Shown: piece after piece, positions 57,044 to 64,000 of the stretch
Numbering within the stretch: position 1 is the stretch's first letter
Layout of the letters: every line of letters begins with the position of its first letter
NCBI GenBank assembly: GCA_015039365.1
Contig: WION01000050.1
Span: forward strand, 124,001-188,000
Direction: 5' to 3'
Source: Amanita rubescens
Taxonomy: Eukaryota; Basidiomycota; Agaricomycetes; Agaricales; Amanitaceae
DNA: 64,000 bases
Program-made: the position numbers and the translations under genes
The notes under the pieces: generated by a model
Told to the model about the DNA's origin: nothing
Database searches by the model: none
The model's input: the letters and a program-made list of their open reading frames with translations, nothing else

Positions 57044-58855
57044 TTAATAATTACATCGCTCTCGGACCACTTTAGCAACACCTTGTCCGTCCACTGGTAT
57101 CGAGGAGCTGTGGAAATCGTCTCCAAAGACGACGCGCTGTGACGATTCTAGATCGATGCACTATGAAGAAAAGCAGACACTCACCTCGTGGTAACTTCCA
57201 GGAGGATACGTCAATAAGGTATCATTCCAAACGGCGTAATGCTTCGCTTATCAATAAGCGTCGCGAGATAGAGATACGTCGGTACACATACCCGATGTCC
57301 CATATTTCTAGACAATATCTCATAATCAAAGTTGTACGCTGTAAAAAAGATAAGCAAACAACCTTTCAAAATATATATGCGCTAGACTTACATCCTGGAG
57401 CGAAAATCTCCACAACAGTGGATCTACTCGTCCTCGGCATCCACAACTGATGCTATCCAGCCGTCAAAAAAAAAAAAACTCACCGCAGCGTCAACGACTC
57501 ACCGTCAATCCATTCCCATGCACACCCACTAAAACCGTCGTCCTCGCCACCAACTCAATCTGCGCCTTCAACGACATCCTCTCCATCCTAACCACATGAA
57601 CCTCACACAACCCCTCCTCATCCAACTCCCGCAACGACCTCACCAATCCCTCATGATCTTCCTCCCTTAACCGACGCCCGGTACTCTGCCGAGAGATATA
57701 CGTCACAACCGGCCGTTTCCCACCACCACCATCACCAGAACCGAGCGACTCGGGGAGATACCCTAACGCATTTTCGACCGCGGTCCGTCTGAGTGGCTCC
57801 CAGAACCCGGGTGGAACGGTGACGTTCCACGTTCCGGCGATCATTTTGAACCAGACCAGAAACAGCGGGCTATACACGAGTCAATCATATGAGAGTATGG
57901 CATACAGGGGAACGAACGTATACGTACTCTCCATGTGCGGCTTCGCGGTTGATAAGCAACGCGCGTTGGAATACGACTGGTTCTCCGAGGTACAAGAGGT
58001 CGTTCCACACGTCCGAGGCGAGTACGGAAGAAGAGGGAAATGCAGCGCGGAGGAGAGGTCCGTTGACGTTGACTGGGTCTCGCCATTCCGTAGGAGAGAT
58101 ATGCTGCGACACGTGTCAGCAAGTGGGTCGAGCTGGAAGGTTGTTTTTTTTACCGGGAGAATCAACCAACTGGGGAAAGGTAAAGTTGCCACTGTTTTTA
58201 CGCTAGAAGCAAGAGAGGAATAGACGCGCCAGGCGCCTAGGATCATTTCGCCCCATAGATGATAATAGTGCTAGTCGCGTGTGTCAGAATCTGGATAGAG
58301 ATAGTAATAGCGCGTCGCGTACGTTGATAAATTGCCCGTTATCGGTAAGTATGAACGATACCCCGTCGATTGGGATCGCATGATCACCGAGTACTTCACG
58401 AGCCTGCGTTGGAGAGATAAATTGCAATTCCTAGTATGCGCGTGTCAGAATCTTTTTAGAGCGTATATATGCATACTGACCTTGTCAGTTGGTGCAATGT
58501 CGTTTCCTACTCCCACATCAACTGGGCGAGATATAATATGCTCTCTCGGCGGAAACCTAGAAGAATCACTCGTAACGACAAAAAACGTCCCATTCCTCAT
58601 ATACAGCCTATCCAAAACTGTAAATCCGCGCGCTCTGAATGGGTCCGGTTCTGGACTGGTCGTTTCCGCCATTGCGCGTTGTTTCCCACCGAGGAAATTT
58701 AATCCTGGTGGTAGTTTTTCGTTGATTAATACGAAAGGTTCGTGAGAGTCCAGGTCGAGAAAAGCGGGTGTGAGCGAGAGGATGACGAAAAAAAGGACAA
58801 GGGCGGAGGATAGGGCGAGACAGGTTTGTTTCGTGCGTCGTTGGAGGACGGACAT
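57044..58855 (-). CDS. GT61-type glycosyltransferase, second copy
   Basis: Nine exons on the minus strand: 58855-58481, 58430-58323, 58270-58154, 58103-57928, 57869-57503, 57452-57392, 57338-57292, 57241-57185 and 57136-57044, giving 466 residues. A signal anchor (LSSALVLFFVILSLTPAFL) is followed by the same order of motifs as the gene at 39805: LYMRNGTFFVV, FPPREHII, YYHLWGEMILGAWRVYS, LVWFKMIAGTW, VTYISRQSTGRRL, VLVGVHGNGLT then HQLWMP, and YAVWNDTLLTYP. The exon boundaries match those of the first copy closely. A poly-A tract (about 57466-57478) lies in the fifth intron. All joints are in frame. Its product should act in the Golgi on wall or capsule glycans, with specificity unknown. Confidence 0.88.
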
Positions 58856-59296
58856 GGTTGGTGCGGAGGATTAGATAGGGGTCATTTGGAGCGGACATTG
58901 GTTGTTGATCGAATTGAGGCTTTTTTGGGACCTGGGTAGTAGTGCATCCGACACGGATTGGCAGTCACATCACCATACGCACGGAAATCTTTCATCTTTC
59001 CTTGCTTCGTGCATTTTAAAGCAAGCTGTAGCAAGTCAGTAATCATAAAAACACAAAAAAGTGGTTCTTATGAACGTCGGACGGAAATGAAGATCCCCGA
59101 TCCTGAGCCGCGTGCGTCATACTCAATTTATAATTAGCATGCAGACAGCACACCATTGCCTCCGACCAGCATCACACTCCATGCCAATGAGTAAGTAAGT
59201 CGGCAAATGACCGATCTGCCATTTCGCTTCCCTGTCAGTATAAAAACTATCATATAGATAGGCTCTGATGCGGATCCTTCGTGGTCTTTTTTCCCC
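58856..59296. other. Divergent promoter region, GT61 / GPI-anchored protein
   Basis: The space between the two starts has no open frame worth calling. Approximate TATA-like AT-rich stretches occur near 59240-59260 (AGTATAAAAACT). Confidence 0.45.
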
Positions 59297-60275
59297 ATGC
59301 GTCGCCTCGCAGGTAGAATTCTGTTTCTGCTATTGACGATTAGCAGCCAAGTCAGCACTTTCCGACTCCAACCTCGGTCCAACAAAGCCGTAGATGTTGG
59401 CGGGTCAAATGCCATCCATCGCTGGCCTAACGGGAAAAACTGTACTGGTAGAGGCAATGACAGTACCAGTGGAAATGGACGCGGAAGTAACCCCAGCGCT
59501 TCGTCATCATCCACCAGCGTGAACACAACCACAAGTGAGATTACCGCATTACCCGATTGTTACATTCCTCCTAATTGCGTCGTGACAGCGACACCGATGT
59601 CCTCTTCGCCAAGCTTGTCCACGCCGACTCCCGATCCCGGTTACACCAACATCGTTATCACCCAAAGCAGCACCCAAATGACATGGAGCAGCGGATGGGA
59701 CGTTCAAATCTCTTCATGCGACTCGACGCAACAGTCTAAAATAACTACCAAGCCAAATGAGTGGTTCACGCTCATCACGCCGTCTAATTCCAGTAAGAAT
59801 TCACGCTGCGCCTCAGGTTTGGTTTCTGCAGCTGATTCGATGTAGGTCCATACATCTACATCGACCTCGCGGTGTCAAACGCTTCCTTCACGGTCTACAT
59901 CAACGGCATGCAACCAGACGCTGACCTTGGCGATTTGTCCAACAATTGCGCCTACCATGCGTTGGGCCCTCTGCTTACCGGCTCTTTCACCAATAATATC
60001 ACCATCTACGTCAATGGTCCCTCGTCAGGATCGTCCGACCGGAATTGGTCGTTCATGTTCAACCATTTTATGTAACGTACTTTTTTGTCTTTTTTCGTGT
60101 CAACAGTGCTAATCTCTGTTTTGCTAGCGTTGGACAACAGTTAATCGCGACTGCAGCGAGTTCTTCGAGTTCGACCGCGACGTTGGCGCAGCTTAATGCT
60201 GCGATCAGTGATAAACCGCAAGTTATGTTGTCATCTTTGATTTCTATTTTGTTAGCAGCAGTGTTTTGGACGTAG
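59297..60275 (+). CDS. GPI-anchored secreted protein, form without Cys module
   Basis: Three exons: 59297-59792, 59846-60071 and 60128-60275, giving 289 residues. A signal peptide (MRRLAGRILFLLLTISSQVS) is followed by a Ser/Gly/Asn-rich linker, then a conserved domain with CYIPPNCVVTATP, MTWSSGWDVQISSC, STQQSKITTKPNEWFTLITP, YIYIDLAVSNASFTVYING and NNCAYHALGPL. The hydrophobic end (LSSLISILLAAVFWT) suggests a GPI signal. The protein is paralogous to the gene at 61207 but lacks the tandem cysteine repeats between signal and linker. The first intron contains AATTCACGCTGCGCCTCAG and ends at TAG 59843-59845. Function unknown. Confidence 0.75.
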
Positions 60276-61206
60276 GCATTTTTCGGGTGTTAAAAAACCT
60301 TGTGCATTATCACATTTTGTGTATGCCCTTTTAGGAACCATGTATTGACTCGGGCGGAAGCCAAGTAGAAACGCCAATAACGATAAATAGCGGCCAAGCC
60401 AATTGCGCATTGAATCTCTTTTCCTCTCTTTAAGCGAGTAAATCTGAAGTTTTCTAGGTCTGTTGATCAAGAGGAAAGACTCCAGGTCGAGAAGAGCGGC
60501 AGTGAGGGAGAGACTGGGAGAAGCTTAGGATCTTGTAAAGAAAAGAAGGATGAAGACATGACTTTGGGAGCGAGTGAGCCGATCATTGATTATCGATAAA
60601 CGCCCGACATCATGTCACCCCGTTTGATTTAATGATTGCACATCGCAAGGTTGTGGAGCAACAGTCACTAGTCAATGTTTCAATATGTTCTTTTATGGAA
60701 ACAATGCTGGTAAGTATATCAGGTGCCTGTGCCAAGACTACAAGACAGGCTCAATCAAACGCTCAGGGCTGAGGGTTTTGAGTTCAAAGTTCTCGTTGCT
60801 ACTGCAGTTGGAAAACGTTTCAAATATCAAAAGCCAGCTTCAGCCAGGGTCCGTCACCATACCTGTGGAATTTTCATTTTCCCTTGCCAACCCTTGTCTC
60901 GCTCGGATTTTCAAGCGTTTCAAAGTAGACCAACCAGCATGCAAGTAAAACAGCAAAACAAGTTCTTATGACTGATAGAGATCGTCGCGTGTGTATAGTA
61001 CGTAATTATTAATACTACAAATAGCAACCAGACATTCACCCAACATCACACGGTCCATTTTCAATGAACAAATCGGCATCTGAGCGAACAGCCATCCCGT
61101 TCCCCGGACGGTATAAAACCAACATGTAGACAGGTTCTGATGGGGTTCCTTGACTCTACGACCTCTTTTCCCGTCCACTCCTGGTACTATTCACGTGTAT
61201 ACCACA
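60276..61206. other. Intergenic, no gene seen
   Basis: This is the flank between the two GPI-anchored protein genes. Open frames at 60685-60971 have no signal, domain or splice support. The last 100 bases contain a GGTATAAAACC TATA-like box (about 61109) before ATG 61207. Confidence 0.5.
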
Positions 61207-62785
61207 ATGCGTCACCTCGCAGGAATTCTCGGTCTTTCTCTGCTAGTATTGACAATCAGCCGTCAAGTCAGTGCCGTAGAGTTCCAACCTCCCACCTTCC
61301 GGTCCAACAAAGCCTCAGGCTCGGACGGGTCAAAAGTCATTCGTGGCTTGCTCGTTGTGCGACAGTCGTGCTATCCGGGTTATGGTTATTGCTCGGCTAC
61401 TGGGGTGTGTTGCCCTGTGGGTGGCCAATGTTGTTCAGATCGTGAGTCGCGCGTTTTTAACGGTCGATGGTGAATGACGAGTATTTCAAAGGGCATTGCT
61501 GTCCAGCTGGTCAATGGTGTAGTGCGCCTGGACGTAAGTACACTGTGGCACCGCGGCTGATCCATGTCTTGACCGTGACTATATAGACTGTTGCTATGAC
61601 AGCCAAAACAGTTGTCAAGGTATTTATTGCTGCAATAAAGGAGAAGAATGTTGCCGTGGTGAGTACTCTTAGCTATTGTCGTGCTGTTCGCGGATGAACC
61701 TTTTGATTATTAGATGGAGGATGTTGTTCCTCTGGGTGAGAATCGGGGTTTTTATTCTTATTAAAATGATTATTGATAACTTATGCCTTGGTAGCTGGTA
61801 CTGCGCGGTGGCATCGAATGGCCGGATTGGCTGCTGTCCTAATGGGCAAATTTGTACTGGTTCTGTCGGTGGTGGCGGGAGTGGAGGTAATGGAGGTGGC
61901 GGAGGTAATAATGGAGGTGGTGGTAACGGCGGGGGTGGCGGAAACGGAGGCGGAGGTGCCCCCACCACTACGTCGCACACGCCCACTACTACTACATCAT
62001 CCACCGAAGTGAACATACCTACCAGTGAGTTTGCCGCATTGTCCGGTTGTTATATTCCTGCTGATCGCGTCGGGACAGCGACACCAACGGCCTCTTCGCC
62101 AAACTTTTCCATACAACCTACACCCACCGCTGAACCTGGTTACGCTAATGTCGTCATTACCGAAAGCGACACGCAAATTACGTGGAGCAGCGGATGGTTA
62201 GTTCAAGCTTCTATATGCAACTCGACGCAGCAGTCCAAAATAACTGTGACCGCAGATGAGTGGTTCACGTTCATCACGCCACCTTATTCCAGTAAGAGAA
62301 TATGCGCTATCTAGCTTGGAGTTCTGTAGCTAACTTGATCTAGGCCAATACGCTTACCTCGACGTCGCAGTTTTCAGCGTCTCATTCACGGTCTATATCA
62401 ATGGTGTGCAATCGGACACTAATCTTGGCGACTTGTCGAACAACTGCACATACGGTTCATTGGGCCCTCTGCACACTACCGCGTTGTCTAATAATATCAC
62501 CGTCTACATCAATGGCCCTGCGTTGTCAGGCAGGGATCTTCAATCATCCGACAGCAATTGGTCATTCCAGTTCAACCAGTTTATGTACGTGCTACAAGTT
62601 ATCTTTTTGTGGTAGCTTACTAATATTTCCTTTTTGCTAGTATTGGACTAGGTACGACCCCCGTGAGCGCAAGTACCACTTCGACCCCTACGTGGGCATA
62701 CAATGCCTCCAAAAAAGATAAACCACAGATGGCTATTTTATGGTCTTTGGCATCCCTTTTGTTGACAGTATTATTCTGGGCATGA
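61207..62785 (+). CDS. GPI-anchored secreted protein with granulin-like Cys repeats
   Basis: Seven exons: 61207-61441, 61492-61533, 61587-61658, 61714-61735, 61795-62291, 62344-62584 and 62641-62785, giving 417 residues. It has a signal peptide (MRHLAGILGLSLLVLTISRQ), then a cysteine-rich region with paired CC motifs (GVCCPVGGQCC, CCPAGQWC, GHCCYDSQNSC, IYCCNKGEECC, GGCCSS, GCCPNGQICTG). These resemble granulin-like repeats and are spread over five small exons. A Gly/Asn-rich linker with long Gly runs follows, then the domain shared with the gene at 59297 and a hydrophobic GPI-type end (MAILWSLASLLLTVLFWA). Such proteins are widespread and uncharacterised in mushrooms. The Cys pattern suggests disulphide-rich extracellular stacks. 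The gene looks intact. Confidence 0.78.
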
Positions 62786-64000
62786 GCTCGAGGCTATCTT
62801 ATCGTCCTATTTTCAGGACATTTTCGGTGGCTAAAAAACTTGTGCATGTGTACCTTTCCGTATATATACCCTTTAGGAAACACGTATTGGCTCAGTACTC
62901 TAAGATTTTAGGTGCTATTGAGTGACAAACGTAATGCGGGGCGTGCTGTAGATTAGCTGTTCAACCATCTTAACGTTGCAGGGGAAGAAGATGTTGGTCA
63001 ATCTTCCTCTGCGCCAAGCAACACAACGCAACAGATCGGGGGAACTGCCCTCAGTGTTTGCAAGGGATCCAGGACGAAGCGATTGGCGTATTTGTGTTCG
63101 GTGGAGACAAACTCAAATGCTCTCGAGTAGGATGGACTCCAAGCTTCCTGGCCGTTGGTCCTTTCTGTAGCACCTATTCACCTTTGACGGCGGCAGAAAC
63201 AGCTCAGTGCAGCACCATTCGAACAAGGGAGCATCCTTTTACCAACTTTGCCTTATGGGTGCCAATTCTTCAGATAGACGGCCAGTGCTGGAACAATCGT
63301 TTCCGTGTTTACGATGTAGATTGTGTCGTTGGCGGTTTCTTGGTGCGCTTGATTCTGCGCGTCGAGCTGGTGGGATGGCTTGAGTAGGCGAGGCGCATCA
63401 CAATCGTGATACTAGATGTTTTACTTAAAGTTGGGCTCTGGAAGAATTGGAATCGTAAATTGGCTTGTAATTTCATAGCTACACCAGACGAAATACCCTG
63501 GCAACAACTGCCGTCACTGGCAACCTACTGCGCCTTCTGCTCTGAAGTTAGCCTTGTACAGTCTTCGGCAGTGTCAGCACTCACAAAAGATGAGGTTGCC
63601 GCAACAACCAGCCCACCACCACTCACGTCCATGCTCCCCATACCATAGTAACTTGGGTTCCCCGCGCACAATACGCCCAGCTAGGTCATGGATCAGAGGA
63701 TCCTGTGACTGACGGCAATGTTTAACACATGCTTTGAACGCTATCGGATCGGTGACCACAAGTGTCAATGAGCTCGGCAAACGAGCGATAATTGGCAATG
63801 TCTCGGCCTATAAGAACATTCTTAGTACCACCAGAAACCTCATTCCGGCGATTGTTCACTCACGATCTCCAGTGACATTGTATCGCTCAAGAAAGGACTG
63901 GGCTCCTGAAACGGTCAAGGCACGAGCAAGAGTTGGTTGAGTTTCGTGCACTGCTGCAACAAAAGTTCATTCTGGATGCGTCGTAGACAGCGAAAGAGGC
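62786..64000. other. Right edge: unresolved sequence with a partial or broken minus-strand gene
   Basis: On the minus strand coding-like segments run from the edge: a peptide with HETQPTLARALTVSGAQSFLERYNVTGD (two parts, about 63975-63870), an intron-like GTGAGT to TATAG stretch, a Leu/Cys/Ser-rich piece (about 63800-63730), and a tail with GRIVRGEPKLLWYGEHG ending near 63574. The frames do not connect cleanly: one base separates the last two. I do not recognise the family. The gene may begin outside the window. The plus-strand frames at 63.0-63.4 kb have no evidence. Confidence 0.35.

Noticed and set aside
61669..62016. Pro-rich minus-strand frame opposite the Gly linker
   Set aside because: The poly-Pro run is the reverse complement of the Gly/Asn linker of the GPI-anchored protein.
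1..64000. tRNA, rRNA and CRISPR candidates
   Set aside because: No cloverleaf with conserved T-loop, no rRNA-like block and no regularly spaced repeats were found by reading.

Overview
The window reads as nuclear DNA of a basidiomycete fungus, most likely an Agaricomycete. Genes are dense and cut by many short introns (mostly 45-70 nt, GT-AG, with CTRAY-like branch points). Several families are typical of mushroom-forming fungi: multi-copy 7TM proteins, a Ser/Thr-rich GPI-anchored protein, GT61 glycosyltransferases, granulin-like GPI proteins and F-box/LRR proteins. Exon models were joined by hand from splice sites and frame. In the genes given full exon lists, every junction keeps the frame and the summed exon length is a multiple of three.

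Layout. 0.2-4.2 kb: a low-complexity protein gene with frame breaks. 5.2-6.4 kb: a rhodopsin-like 7TM gene. 7.4-9.1 kb: tRNA(Ser) Um44 methyltransferase TRM44. 9.2-19.5 kb: a decaying, duplicated region with four copies of a small inhibitor-like gene (one intact, one shortened, two broken), an intact 7TM gene on the minus strand, relics of TRM44 and of a 7TM gene, and the relic of a large gene. 20.0-22.4 kb: an intact 13-exon methionine-permease-like transporter. Part of it was tandemly duplicated together with the tail of the cyclophilin gene, and the second copy is split by about 2.8 kb of unrelated sequence (22.7-25.6 kb). 26.1-30.9 kb: cyclophilin (minus) and the repair endonuclease XPF/Rad1 (plus), divergent. 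31.6-33.3 kb: a third 7TM gene. 33.8-44.6 kb: ordinary genes (GPI protein, two-RRM protein, hypothetical protein, GT61, amidase). 46.0-48.2 kb: an APH-like kinase. 49.8-54.0 kb: tandem secreted cysteine-rich proteins. 54.4-58.9 kb: minus-strand run of F-box/LRR, TFIIA gamma and a second GT61. 59.3-62.8 kb: two related GPI-anchored secreted proteins, one with a granulin-like Cys module. The right edge holds a broken or partial gene.

Housekeeping functions (TRM44, XPF, TFIIA gamma, cyclophilin, permease, amidase) alternate with fast-evolving families (inhibitor-like array, secreted Cys-rich array, 7TM and GPI proteins). The fast-evolving stretches are where duplications and pseudogenes collect. 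No RNA gene, CRISPR array or clear transposon was found.
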